Origin: Ruminococcus sp.
Lineage (GTDB): Bacteria; Bacillota; Clostridia; Oscillospirales; Ruminococcaceae
Assembly: GCA_015066715.1 (NCBI GenBank)
Contig: SVNU01000003.1
Location: 1 to 59,499, forward strand
Direction: 5' to 3'
DNA: 59,499 nt
Of the stretch, positions 18,204 to 26,951 are shown in pieces (the stretch's first letter is position 1; every line of letters starts with the position of its first letter). Made by a program: the position numbers and the translations under genes. The notes below the pieces were generated by a model. It made no database searches. It had not been told where the DNA came from and worked only from the letters and a program-made list of their open reading frames with translations.

Positions 18204-19652
18204 ATGAAAAAAATCTTATTTGCAGCATCAGAATGTGTACCTTTTATCAAAACCGGTGGTCTTGCCGATGTTGTCGGCGCTTTACCTAAAATGTTCAACA
18301 AGGATGAATTTGATGTAAGAGTCATCATCCCAAGTTATACTTGCATTCCATGGGAATACAGAAAGGATTTCAATTATATTCACCATTTCTACATGGACAT
18401 GGGTCAGATGAATTTCCAGCCTCATGTCGGTATCATGCAGTATGAATACGAAGGGATAACCTATTATTTTATTGATAATGAAGATTACTTCAAGAATGAA
18501 ACACCTTACGGCTCTACTCTGTATGATATTGAAAAATTCGTGTTCTTTTCAAAGGCGGTACTTGCAATTATGCCCGTTATTGATTTTAAGCCTGATATTA
18601 TTCATTGCCACGACTGGCAGGCAGGGCTTATTCCGGTATTCCTCAAAACTCTCTACAAGGACAATCCATTCTATTGGGGAACAAAAACGGTTATGACAAT
18701 TCATAACCTCAAATTCCAGGGAATATGGGATATCAAAACCTTCAAAAAGTTCACAAATCTGCCGGATGCTATCTTCACACCAGACAAGCTTGAATACAAA
18801 AAGGACGCAAACATGCTTAAGGGTGGTATGGTTTACGCTGATTACATCACAACCGTAAGTAATACATATGCTTACGAGATTCAGACTCCGTACTATGGAG
18901 AAGGACTTGACGGACTGCTCCGTGCAAGACATCTTCAGCTCCGTGGTATTTTAAACGGCATTGATTACGATGTATATAACCCTAATACCGATGAAAAGAT
19001 TTTTGAAAAGTACAGCGTAAAGAACTTTGAAAAGAAAAAAGCACAAAACAAGCTGAAGCTTCAGGAAGAACTTGGTTTGCCGCAGGATGAAAATAAATTC
19101 ATGATTGCAATAATTTCACGTCTTACAGACCAGAAAGGTCTTGACCTTGTCAATAACATGATTGAAAGGATTGCAGACGAGCACACACAGTTTGTCGTAC
19201 TCGGTACCGGTGATGCCAGATACGAAAATATCTTCAAGCATTTCCAGTGGAAATATCCTGACAGAGTTTCTGCAAACATCTATTTTTCAGATGAACGTGC
19301 ACACAGAATATATGCAGCAGCTGATGCAATGCTTGTTCCGTCAAGATTTGAACCATGCGGACTCACGCAGCTGATTGCCTTACGATACGGAACAGTTCCG
19401 ATTGTAAGAGAAACAGGCGGTCTTAAGGACACTGTTGTACCTTACAATGAATTTGAAAATTACGGTACAGGCTTCTCGTTCACAAATTACAATGCAGAAG
19501 ATATGCTAAATGTTATCAACTACGCTAAATCTGTTTATTTCAATTTCAGAGAAAACTGGAATAAGATTGTCAAGCGTGGTATGGAAGCAGATTTCTCATG
19601 GAATAATTCTGCTTTGCAGTATGAAGGCATGTACAAATGGTTAATAGGCTAA
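18204..19652 (+). CDS. glgA: Glycogen synthase (ADP-glucose type)
   Basis: Transfers glucose from ADP-glucose to alpha-1,4-glucan chains in the cytoplasm. Length is 482 residues, typical of bacterial GlgA (GT5). The N-terminal substrate loop FIKTGGLADVVGALPK, the GT5 segment DIIHCHDWQAGLIP, and the C-terminal nucleotide-binding part with VPSRFEPCGLTQLIALRYGTVPIVRETGGLKDTV are all present. GGAGG lies upstream of the ATG. It stands alone with its own terminator; glgB and glgC are not in the window. With glgP and malQ at 32-39 kb it implies glycogen storage and turnover. Confidence 0.97.
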   Translation: MKKILFAASECVPFIKTGGLADVVGALPKMFNKDEFDVRVIIPSYTCIPWEYRKDFNYIHHFYMDMGQMNFQPHVGIMQYEYEGITYYFIDNEDYFKNETPYGSTLYDIEKFVFFSKAVLAIMPVIDFKPDIIHCHDWQAGLIPVFLKTLYKDNPFYWGTKTVMTIHNLKFQGIWDIKTFKKFTNLPDAIFTPDKLEYKKDANMLKGGMVYADYITTVSNTYAYEIQTPYYGEGLDGLLRARHLQLRGILNGIDYDVYNPNTDEKIFEKYSVKNFEKKKAQNKLKLQEELGLPQDENKFMIAIISRLTDQKGLDLVNNMIERIADEHTQFVVLGTGDARYENIFKHFQWKYPDRVSANIYFSDERAHRIYAAADAMLVPSRFEPCGLTQLIALRYGTVPIVRETGGLKDTVVPYNEFENYGTGFSFTNYNAEDMLNVINYAKSVYFNFRENWNKIVKRGMEADFSWNNSALQYEGMYKWLIG

Positions 19653-19674
19653 TTACAAAACTCCTCTAAATATA

Positions 19675-19710
19675 AAATCAAGCCTTCGTCAGTGAAGGCT
19701 TGATTTTTTA
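19675..19710 (+). terminator. glgA terminator
   Basis: Perfect 13 bp stem AAATCAAGCCTTC / GAAGGCTTGATTT with a GTCAGT loop, then TTT. Confidence 0.85.
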
Positions 19711-19737
19711 TTTATGAAACTTTACTAAATTACAGCG

Positions 19738-19768
19738 AAAAGCCCCTGTTTTTAAACAGGGGCTTTTG
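19738..19768 (-). terminator. Terminator of the cohesin-like lipoprotein gene
   Basis: AAAAGCCCCTGTTT / AAACAGGGGCTTTT stem with a short loop, 14 bases past the minus-strand stop codon. It faces the glgA terminator. Confidence 0.85.
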
Positions 19769-19781
19769 TTATAAATTACTA

Positions 19782-20678
19782 TTATTTAAAGTGTCCGTTA
19801 AAGTCAGCGCCTTCGCCACCGCCAACATATTCAAGAACATCGCTGTTATAGCTGAATCTTAAAATGTTACCAATAACTCCCGGATTATTCTTGACATTGA
19901 TTGAAACCTTAACAGTTTCTCCCGCCTTACCGCTTACATTTGAAACCATAATCTGCGGTGTATCATCATCATTGAAAGTATTTTCCGGAGCGTCAGCACC
20001 AACAATTACCGCACCGTCAATACCTGTAAATTTAATAGTCTGTGTTTCCCAGTTTGCAAAGTCGAGCCAGTCAAGTGTTACAGGATAAATACCGTCCGGC
20101 GCATCATCCTTGATTTTGAATTCTGCAACAAGATATTCACCGTTAAACACATAGTCCTTGGACTTTGAAAGATCCATCCACCATGCCTGCATTGTAGTTC
20201 TTGTGCCATTATGAACCTGAAGTCCGCCATCTGTAGGAAGTTCAGCATTGTTGCTGCCTGCATCATTATCAGCTACAGCATCATTGTTATTTGTATTTGC
20301 CGAGTCGCCGTTACCGCCGGCTGTCGAATTTGTATCGCCGCCTGCAGCATTACCACCCTCAGTGGCATTGTTATTATTTGCTGTATCGTTGCCGCCTGCA
20401 GCAGCATTTCCACCTTCAACTGCATTACCACCTTCAGCATTGTCCGAAGATGAATCGCCGCCTTCAACAGCATCCTGTGCTACTTCGCCTTCACCAGGCA
20501 CAAATGGTTCAATAGTAAGATCATGCTTTGTAACCTGATCATATTCTTCTGATGAAAGTGTAGCCGGTTCAGTAGTTTCATCCTTGCCGGCAGAATCCTT
20601 ATTATCTGAACAACCAGCAAATGATGCTGCGATTGCAAGCACAGCAGTAAGAGCGATTAATTTCTTTTTTATATTCAT
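19782..20678 (-). CDS. Lipoprotein with a cohesin-like domain whose halves are in swapped order
   Basis: Length is 298 residues. A lipoprotein signal peptide ends SFAGC (Cys23), so it should sit on the outer face of the membrane. Residues ~24-150 are a low-complexity Asp/Glu then Gly/Asn/Ala-rich spacer. The rest reads as a cohesin in reversed half order. Residues ~158-228 (MQAWWMDLSKSKDY, YLVAEFKIKDDAPDGIYPVTLDW, IDGAVIVG) look like the C-terminal half of a cohesin. Residues ~241-298 (ISNV-like start, GKAGETVKVSINVKNNPGVIG, LRFSYNSDVLEYV) look like the N-terminal half. The two add up to about one cohesin (~130 residues). This suggests a circular permutation, or two cohesins each missing one half. 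Cohesins bind dockerins, so it may anchor dockerin proteins to the cell. Monocistronic, with its own promoter and terminator. Confidence 0.7.
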   Translation of the reverse strand: MNIKKKLIALTAVLAIAASFAGCSDNKDSAGKDETTEPATLSSEEYDQVTKHDLTIEPFVPGEGEVAQDAVEGGDSSSDNAEGGNAVEGGNAAAGGNDTANNNNATEGGNAAGGDTNSTAGGNGDSANTNNNDAVADNDAGSNNAELPTDGGLQVHNGTRTTMQAWWMDLSKSKDYVFNGEYLVAEFKIKDDAPDGIYPVTLDWLDFANWETQTIKFTGIDGAVIVGADAPENTFNDDDTPQIMVSNVSGKAGETVKVSINVKNNPGVIGNILRFSYNSDVLEYVGGGEGADFNGHFK

Positions 20679-20741
20679 TGTTATGTACTCCTTTGTTATT
20701 TGAATTTTTTAAAATTTTCAAAAATCAATTTTACAATTCAT

Positions 20742-20770
20742 ATTATACAATGTTTTTTATCAGGTGTCAA
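20742..20770 (-). promoter_or_regulatory. Promoter of the cohesin-like lipoprotein gene
   Basis: Minus strand: TTGACA, a 17-base spacer, TATAAT, a full consensus match, ~65 bases before the ATG and downstream of leuA. Confidence 0.85.
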
Positions 20771-20798
20771 CCCTTGTTTTGTGAAAGATTAACGAAAG

Positions 20799-22469
20799 TT
20801 ATGCGTTAATCATGTTATTAACTGCGCTGAAAAGAGCACGGAGTGATGAATCAATGATGTCTGTAGCAATACCGACACCCCAGAAATTCTTTCCGTTTGC
20901 ATCCTTTATACCAACATAGGAAACAGCCTTTGAGCTTGCCTTTTCTTCCATTGCATTTTCAGTATATGTATGAAGAACATATTCTACTCCAAGCATTTCC
21001 TTGAGTGTATCACTTACAGCATTAAGGCGTCCGTTACCCTGTCCCTGCTTATTGATAACATTGCCGTTATATTCAACTGTAACATCCGCTTCGATACCGT
21101 TCTCCTCACCAAGCTGCTTATAATGTGCTTCTTTAAGTTTTACCGGTGCTTTAATATTAATATAGTGCTTTTCAAAGGCGTCATATACCTCAGACGGCTG
21201 AAGTTCTCTGTGAGCGTCATCCGAAACCTGCTTAATCATGTAGCCTACAGTTTCCCACATGTTCTTTGGCATTGAAATACCAAACTGATTTTCGAGAATA
21301 TAGTTTACTCCGCCCTTACCGGACTGACTGTTGATTCTGATAACATCCGCTTCGTAAACTCTGCCAACATCCTCAGGGTCAATTGGAAGATACGGCACAG
21401 TCCAGTGCTGGCAGTTCTTTTCCTTTCTCCAGTTCATACCCTTTGCGATGGCATCCTGATGCGAACCACTGAACGCCGCAAATACAAGCTTACCGCTGTA
21501 CGGCTGGCGGTCATAAACAGTCATATCTGTAATTTCTTCATAGTGCTTTACAATTTCAGGGAGATTTTCAAAATTGAGCTGTGGGTCAACACCCTGTGAA
21601 AACATGTTCATTGCGAGTGTAACGATGTCAACATTACCTGTTCTTTCACCGTTACCAAAAAGTGTGCCCTCAATTCTGTCAGCACCTGCAAGAAGTCCCA
21701 TTTCACTGTCTGCAACAGCACAGCCTCTGTCATTATGCGGATGAAGTGAGATAATAAGATTTTCCCTGTTCAAGAGATTATCGCACATATACTCAACCTG
21801 ATTTGCATAAACATGCGGCATGGAGTGTGAAACTGTAACAGGAAGATTGATTATAACCTTGCTGTCAGGTGTCGGCTCCCATATTTCAATTACCTTATTG
21901 CAGATTTCAACAGCAAATTCAGGCTCTGTACCTGTAAAGCTTTCAGGAGAATATTCGAAATAGTAGTTACCCTTTGCTGTTTCTCTGTACTTCTTACAAA
22001 GCTCTGCACCCATAACGGCAATGTCAATGATTTCGTTCTTTTCCTTACGGAAAACCTGCTCTCTCTGTGAAACGGAAGTCGAGTTGTAAAGGTGAACAAT
22101 TACGTTTTTAGCACCGTCCAGAGCCTCAAAGGTCTTTTTGATAATATGTTCTCTTGACTGTGTCAGAACCTGAATTGTAACATCATCCGGAATAAGATTC
22201 TGCTCAATCAGCGCACGGCAGAACTCATATTCTGTTTCGGAAGCTGCCGGAAAACCAACTTCAATTTCCTTGAAGCCGATTTTTACAAGGTGCTTGAAGA
22301 ATTCAAGCTTCTGCTCAAGTGTCATAGGGTTAATGAGCGCCTGATTACCGTCACGAAGGTCAACACTGCACCAGATAGGAGCATGGTCAACATAGTCCTT
22401 CTGTGTCCATCTCATAGGAGCGTTTTTTACAGGAAAATACTGTTTTGTGTACTTTTCAAAATTTTTCAT
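20799..22469 (-). CDS. leuA: 2-Isopropylmalate synthase
   Basis: Condenses acetyl-CoA with 2-ketoisovalerate, the first committed step of leucine synthesis. Length is 556 residues from ATG 22469, with AAGGAAC upstream, matching the longer LeuA type (~560). Catalytic TIM barrel: WCSVDLRDGNQAL, FKEIEVGFPAAS, ISLHPHNDRGCAVADSEMGLLAGADRIEGTLFGNGERTGN. The C-terminal leucine-sensing domain (~430-556) ends in VGIATDIIDSSLRALFSAVNNM. Control is by the T-box leader directly upstream, plus presumed feedback by leucine. No other leu or ilv gene is adjacent. Confidence 0.96.
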   Translation of the reverse strand: MKNFEKYTKQYFPVKNAPMRWTQKDYVDHAPIWCSVDLRDGNQALINPMTLEQKLEFFKHLVKIGFKEIEVGFPAASETEYEFCRALIEQNLIPDDVTIQVLTQSREHIIKKTFEALDGAKNVIVHLYNSTSVSQREQVFRKEKNEIIDIAVMGAELCKKYRETAKGNYYFEYSPESFTGTEPEFAVEICNKVIEIWEPTPDSKVIINLPVTVSHSMPHVYANQVEYMCDNLLNRENLIISLHPHNDRGCAVADSEMGLLAGADRIEGTLFGNGERTGNVDIVTLAMNMFSQGVDPQLNFENLPEIVKHYEEITDMTVYDRQPYSGKLVFAAFSGSHQDAIAKGMNWRKEKNCQHWTVPYLPIDPEDVGRVYEADVIRINSQSGKGGVNYILENQFGISMPKNMWETVGYMIKQVSDDAHRELQPSEVYDAFEKHYINIKAPVKLKEAHYKQLGEENGIEADVTVEYNGNVINKQGQGNGRLNAVSDTLKEMLGVEYVLHTYTENAMEEKASSKAVSYVGIKDANGKNFWGVGIATDIIDSSLRALFSAVNNMINA

Positions 22470-22525
22470 AATAAAAGTTCCTTTCGTTTTTTTGTCAGGA
22501 ATGCAATATATATTTACCGCTTGTA

Positions 22526-22805
22526 AATAAAAAAGCCTCACCTCTTAAACCCAAGAGGTGAAGCATTAAACTCCACGGTACCACTCTTATTGGTGTATAG
22601 CAAAACACCCACTCATCTGCATCCGACAATGCATTTCTCTGTAACGGGAGAACCCGTTTCAACCTACTTGCTATATTAAAATATACACTTTCAGCGAACT
22701 GCTCAGGGAGGAGTTATACCGTTTCGGAATACTGTCTTTCACCTGCCGACAGCTCTCTGAAAATCCTTAGACGTTTTTATTTCCCGTCACTGCATTTAAA
22801 CTTAT
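22526..22805 (-). promoter_or_regulatory. T-box riboswitch leader of leuA, probably leucine specific
   Basis: Minus-strand RNA. The conserved T-box GUGGUACCGUG lies near 22585-22573. The AG-box-like AGAGAGCUGUCGG and GGUGAAAGACAG stretches are near 22757-22733. Between them and the T-box, AUAACUCCUCCCUGAG holds a candidate CUC (Leu) specifier near 22707. The terminator is GCTTCACCTCTT/AAGAGGTGAGGC (22564-22535), followed by a T-run. Uncharged tRNA-Leu should bind and favour the antiterminator, raising leuA expression when leucine is short. The specifier assignment is by eye. Confidence 0.9.
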
Positions 22806-22811
22806 GCATAT

Positions 22812-22840
22812 ATGATACACTATTTTTCAGCGTTTGTCAA
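22812..22840 (-). promoter_or_regulatory. Promoter of the leuA T-box transcript
   Basis: Minus strand: TTGACA, a 17-base spacer, TATCAT. The predicted start is at about 22805. Confidence 0.85.
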
Positions 22841-22855
22841 GGGATTTGGAGAAAA

Positions 22856-23266
22856 TTATTCAAAATCCTCAAAACCATAAAAAGTAACCTCGTAAAAGCA
22901 ATGTGCAAGTATAGTTTCATACGAAAACTTTTCAAGTGTTTCTTCAGATATATCATATAATAAAAATTCTGAATACGCCGATGATGCAATGGAATAAATT
23001 TCATCATCACCATTTATAAAGCCACTGACATCAAACCAGAGTGATGCATCATCCTCCGAAAAATTCTCAGCTTCCACATCTGTTTCTTTATGATAAGCCT
23101 TTATCGTAATATACATACAACAATCATCAGCAGAATCAGTTTTCCTGCACACAAGTTCATTATAAAGCTTCTCATATTCATAAAGATTGTCATTTCCGTA
23201 ATGAAACTTTATTTTTTCTTCGATTTTTTTGTATTCACATAATTTTAAAATATCGATAATTTTCAT
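22856..23266 (-). CDS. Hypothetical acidic protein
   Basis: Length is 136 residues, strongly acidic (ENFSEDDASLWFDVSGFINGDDEIYS), with no signal peptide or membrane segment. The tail ILAHCFYEVTFYGFEDFE resembles the end of small DUF6557-like proteins, but I hold that link weakly. It lies 3 bases after the small membrane protein gene at the end of the recO-mutS2 transcript. Its stop codon is 15 bases from the leuA promoter, and no terminator separates them. Function is not recognised. Confidence 0.65.
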   Translation of the reverse strand: MKIIDILKLCEYKKIEEKIKFHYGNDNLYEYEKLYNELVCRKTDSADDCCMYITIKAYHKETDVEAENFSEDDASLWFDVSGFINGDDEIYSIASSAYSEFLLYDISEETLEKFSYETILAHCFYEVTFYGFEDFE

Positions 23267-23269
23267 ATT

Positions 23270-23557
23270 TTAATACCCGAACATATCTTTAATCAATATG
23301 ATAATATTTGGCATATCACGAAATATCCTGCAATATATAAACAAAGCACCAAATACAATCAGAGCTGTATGCCGATATCCTGCCGCTCTATCTTCCTGAC
23401 GTCTGCGATATCGTATTCCCGGAATTTCCTTAGGGTTAAAAATCCAGAATTTGTCACGTTCATTTTTATAGGCTTTATATTTTACAGAACGGTAAATACC
23501 AAAAACTATCGCCATTATTCCCAAAAGTATATCCCAGTAAGAAAGTATGTTTTTCAT
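23270..23557 (-). CDS. Small membrane protein, function unknown
   Basis: Length is 95 residues with two likely membrane helices (ILSYWDILLGIMAIVFGIY, ~4-22, and HTALIVFGALFIYC, ~64-77) around a basic, charged loop (KYKAYKNERDKFWIF, RYRRRQEDRAAGYR). It begins 2 bases after the mutS2 stop codon and is followed after 3 bases by an acidic hypothetical protein. The basic membrane protein and the acidic soluble protein may act together. No family was recognised. Confidence 0.6.
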   Translation of the reverse strand: MKNILSYWDILLGIMAIVFGIYRSVKYKAYKNERDKFWIFNPKEIPGIRYRRRQEDRAAGYRHTALIVFGALFIYCRIFRDMPNIIILIKDMFGY

Positions 23558-23559
23558 AG

Positions 23560-25935
23560 CTATTTCAGTTCCACAATAGTAACCCCGTTTTCCCCCTCAC
23601 CATACATACCGACTCTGAAGCTCTTAACCTGCTTCATAGTTCTGAGTCGGCGGTGAATAGCCTCACGGAGAACACCTGTACCCTTACCGTGAATAATAGT
23701 TACCATACTAAGGCCCGACATAATTGCACCATCAATAAAGGATTCCATTTCGTAAACACCGTCATCAGATGCATAGCCACGGATATCCAGTTCCATAGTG
23801 CCCTTTCGTTCCATTTTGCTCTTTACTTTTCTCGTGGAAGTCGGCTTTGAGTTAAAGCTTACTTTCTTCTCCTCCACAAGTCTGAGCTTTGAAACGGAAA
23901 GCTTTGTTTTCATAATACCCATCTGAACATAAACAAAACCGTTATTGTCAGGCTCACCGCAGACAGTACCGTTCTTGTCCATTTCCTTAACGTAAACGGT
24001 ATCACCCTTTTTAAGCTTTCTTGGCAGAACATAACCGTCATCTGCAGCTTCGGTAACAGGATTTGCCTTATCATACATACTGTTAAGACTTTGCCTGCTT
24101 CTTGTTTTTGCATTTGAAAATTTCTGCGCAAAATCCTTTTTGTCCTTCTGCTTTTTAATCGCTTCAAGCTCATCAAGAAGGCTGTTCGACTCTGCCTTTA
24201 CACTCTCAATAATTCTCATTGCCTGAAGCCTTGACTGCTCAAGCTGATTTTGCTTGTCCTTTTCAATTGCCGCAAGCTCATCTTTAAGTCTGCTGCGTAT
24301 TTCCTCTGCCTCACGCCTTGCAGCATCAAGCTGCGACTTCTGACTTTCAAGTTCTGTTCTTGCCTGTTCAAGCTGCTCGATAACCTTTTCAAAGCGTGTG
24401 TTTTCCTCACTTACAAGTCCTTTTGCCTGTGATATAACATCCTCCGGCATGCCAAGGGCTGCTGAAATAGAGAAAGCATTTGACTTACCCGGAGAGCCGG
24501 TTATAAGTCTGAATGTGGGACGAAGTGTTTCCATATCAAATTCACAGGACGCATTTTCAACATCCGTCTGCTCAATGGCATACATTTTAAGCTCCTGATA
24601 ATGAGTTGAAACCATAAGCTTTGCTCCCTGACACTTCAGGCGCTCAATGATGGAAATTGCAAGTGCCGCACCCTCAACAGGGTCAGTACCCGAACCGGGT
24701 TCATCAAGGAGTACAAGAGAGTTTTCATCAGCAATATTTATAATTTCAATTATGTTGTTTGTATGCGCCGAGAAGGTTGAAAGGCTCTGCTCGATACTCT
24801 GACTGTCACCGATATCAGCAAGAATATTTTTGTAAACAGACACCCTGCTTCCGTCAGACGCTGGAATAAGCATTCCACACATAACCATTGCAGACAGCAG
24901 ACCGGCAGTTTTAAGTGCAACAGTTTTACCGCCTGTATTCGGCCCTGTTATAATAAGTGCCTGACGCTCATCTCCAAGGCTTATATCCACAGGTACTGCT
25001 TTTTTCGGGTCAAGGAGAGGATGCCTTGCTTTTTTAAGCTCAAGCTTTCCGTCAAAAGTAACCTCCGGAACACTTGCCTTCATTTTCGCCGCAAAATTTG
25101 CCTTTGCAAAATAAAGGTTAAGCTCCGCTGCAGTTTCGTACCCTCTTATAATTTCTTCGGAACATTCTCCGCACTCTGTGCAAAGCTCTGTTATGATTCT
25201 TTCGATTTCCTCCTGCTCCTGACTTTCCAGAAGTCTTATATCATTGTTTGCCTCAACAACTGCCATAGGCTCAACAAAAATAGTCTGTCCGGTTGCGGAG
25301 GACGAATGAATAAGTCCCTGTATTTTACCCCTGTGCTCTGCCTTTACAGGAAGCACATATCTTCCGTCTCTGATTGTAACGATATTATCCTGCAAAGCCT
25401 TCTGAACATCCTCTGATTTCATCATTCTGTCGAGAGTGTCACGCAGCTTGGAGCCTGCCCTGTTGATTTTCTTTCTTATTGCTGCAAGCTCTGCACTTGC
25501 CGCATCTGAAATTTCATCCTCCGAAATAATCGAACGGTCAAGCTTTTCATATAAATATTTGTTCGGATAAAGCTGCGAAAAGAGATAATCAAGGTCTGTC
25601 TGTACATTTTCAGAGTGAGCATACCAGTCTGAAAGGGCAGTAATCTGCCTTAAAATATTTTTGATTTCAAGCAGCTCCTTCAGCGATATTCTTGCACCCG
25701 AAGCGGCACGGCGAAGGGATGCACTGACGTCCTTTACATTGTAAAAGGGCGGCGTTCCGAATCTTACCGACAAGTCAAGCGCCTGTGCTGTTTTGTCAAT
25801 CTCACGCCTTACCTCATTGAAATCACTGCATGGCTCAAGGTCAAGCGCCATCTGTCTTGTACGGTCATTTGCCGCAAGCTCCGACAGCATTTTAAGTACC
25901 TTATGTAATTCAAGTGTTCTATAATATTTATTCAT
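23560..25935 (-). CDS. mutS2: Endonuclease MutS2
   Basis: MutS-related ATPase with an Smr nuclease domain, acting on branched DNA and, in some species, rescuing collided ribosomes. Length is 791 residues from ATG 25935. Order: N-terminal helical core, ATPase with Walker A ITGPNTGGKT and the LVLLDEPGSGTDPVEGAAL Walker B region (~325-510), coiled coil (~515-625), KOW-like segment, and C-terminal Smr domain (ELDIRGYASDDGVYEMESF, TIIHGKGTGVLREAIHRRL). The start lies 8 bases inside recO, so translation is coupled. Confidence 0.95.
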   Translation of the reverse strand: MNKYYRTLELHKVLKMLSELAANDRTRQMALDLEPCSDFNEVRREIDKTAQALDLSVRFGTPPFYNVKDVSASLRRAASGARISLKELLEIKNILRQITALSDWYAHSENVQTDLDYLFSQLYPNKYLYEKLDRSIISEDEISDAASAELAAIRKKINRAGSKLRDTLDRMMKSEDVQKALQDNIVTIRDGRYVLPVKAEHRGKIQGLIHSSSATGQTIFVEPMAVVEANNDIRLLESQEQEEIERIITELCTECGECSEEIIRGYETAAELNLYFAKANFAAKMKASVPEVTFDGKLELKKARHPLLDPKKAVPVDISLGDERQALIITGPNTGGKTVALKTAGLLSAMVMCGMLIPASDGSRVSVYKNILADIGDSQSIEQSLSTFSAHTNNIIEIINIADENSLVLLDEPGSGTDPVEGAALAISIIERLKCQGAKLMVSTHYQELKMYAIEQTDVENASCEFDMETLRPTFRLITGSPGKSNAFSISAALGMPEDVISQAKGLVSEENTRFEKVIEQLEQARTELESQKSQLDAARREAEEIRSRLKDELAAIEKDKQNQLEQSRLQAMRIIESVKAESNSLLDELEAIKKQKDKKDFAQKFSNAKTRSRQSLNSMYDKANPVTEAADDGYVLPRKLKKGDTVYVKEMDKNGTVCGEPDNNGFVYVQMGIMKTKLSVSKLRLVEEKKVSFNSKPTSTRKVKSKMERKGTMELDIRGYASDDGVYEMESFIDGAIMSGLSMVTIIHGKGTGVLREAIHRRLRTMKQVKSFRVGMYGEGENGVTIVELK

Positions 25936-26704
25936 AATTTCCTTTTCCCAACGATTTGTAAAAATCAAGTGTTTTAAATTCTCTCCCCAGATGTGTGAGA
26001 AGATATTTTTCTGTTATTCTCGAAAGATTATCCATATTTTTATCAGATAAACGGAAGTTGAAAAGCCTGTCGAAATCCGCAAAAACAATATGCCTCATTG
26101 CATGAACAACCGACCCCTTCATCCTTACCTGTGTACCGTCATACTTTCCTTTGTAGCAGGAGGTACAGTACAGCTTTGTACTTAAAACATCAAAGCACAT
26201 GTCATCTGACGTATAAGTCATACATCTGTGACAGCATACTATATCAGGCATCATTCCTATTTCGGTCATGAATCTCATTTCAAAAACCGATTTAAGCAGC
26301 CGGCAGTCTCTGTTTCCCTTTGCAAGATAATGGAAGGTATTGAGTATAAGCCGTATCACATCATCCTTCTGCTCGTTATGTCCTGCCGCATAGGTTACAA
26401 CCTCTGCAATATAATCGGCAATTGCAAGTCTGTCAAGGTCCTCGCAGATTTTATAAAAAAGGCGTATCACTTCACAGCTGTCAAGATAATACTTTCCTTT
26501 TGTATATCTGAGTGAAAAATGAGAATAAGCAAAAAGCTGGCATCCGCCTGCATTTTTGCTTATCATTTTTCTGCCTGCTCTGACAGAAACCTCAATAACG
26601 CCCCGTTCCTTTGTCAGAATATGAATAAACTTGTCATTTTCACCCACGGGATACTCCCGTATTACCAGTCCCCTGAGGGTTATCATTTTTGTTTCCGTCT
26701 GCAT
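25928..26704 (-). CDS. recO: DNA repair protein RecO
   Basis: Loads RecA on gaps in the RecFOR pathway. Length is 258 residues from ATG 26704, preceded by GGTGAG. A start further upstream would run through the yqzL-like gene without a ribosome site. The N-terminal OB fold (MITLRGLVIREYPVGENDKFIHILTKERG) and the C-terminal helical domain with four zinc-type cysteines (CCHRCMTY...CTSC) are present. It follows the yqzL-like gene with a 65-base overlap in another frame and runs into mutS2. Confidence 0.93.
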   Translation of the reverse strand: MQTETKMITLRGLVIREYPVGENDKFIHILTKERGVIEVSVRAGRKMISKNAGGCQLFAYSHFSLRYTKGKYYLDSCEVIRLFYKICEDLDRLAIADYIAEVVTYAAGHNEQKDDVIRLILNTFHYLAKGNRDCRLLKSVFEMRFMTEIGMMPDIVCCHRCMTYTSDDMCFDVLSTKLYCTSCYKGKYDGTQVRMKGSVVHAMRHIVFADFDRLFNFRLSDKNMDNLSRITEKYLLTHLGREFKTLDFYKSLGKGNYE

Positions 26705-26801
26705 TATTCTCACCATGTATACCGACCGCAACACCTCTGTAATTGAGATAGTCGGAGATTTTACCTGTAGACGCAAAAACGTCCCATTTATTTTCAGACA
26801 T
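26640..26801 (-). CDS. yqzL: YqzL-like small protein
   Basis: A 53-codon gene. The start ATG 26801 has AAGGAAG upstream. The product begins MSENKWDVFASTGKISDYLNY, matching the short YqzL family (W..F..TG.I..YL) that usually sits just before recO in Bacillota. Unlike the usual ~45-residue protein, it has an Asn/Gly-rich tail (GENNADGNKNDNPQG) that runs 65 bases into recO in another frame. Role unknown. The era-yqzL gap (26802-26951) contains a direct repeat, ATTAATATTTCC at 26821 and 26836. Confidence 0.8.
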   Translation of the reverse strand: MSENKWDVFASTGKISDYLNYRGVAVGIHGENNADGNKNDNPQGTGNTGVSRG

Positions 26802-26951
26802 TAAAATCTTCCTTTCGTCAATTAATATTTCCTGTATTAATATTTCCGAAAGAAAGATTTTTATATAAAGTAATGTATGGTAATTTTCCCATCTGCTGCA
26901 TATGTATACAGCATAATCCGTTAAACGGCGTTTTGCAGAAATCAGGAATTT

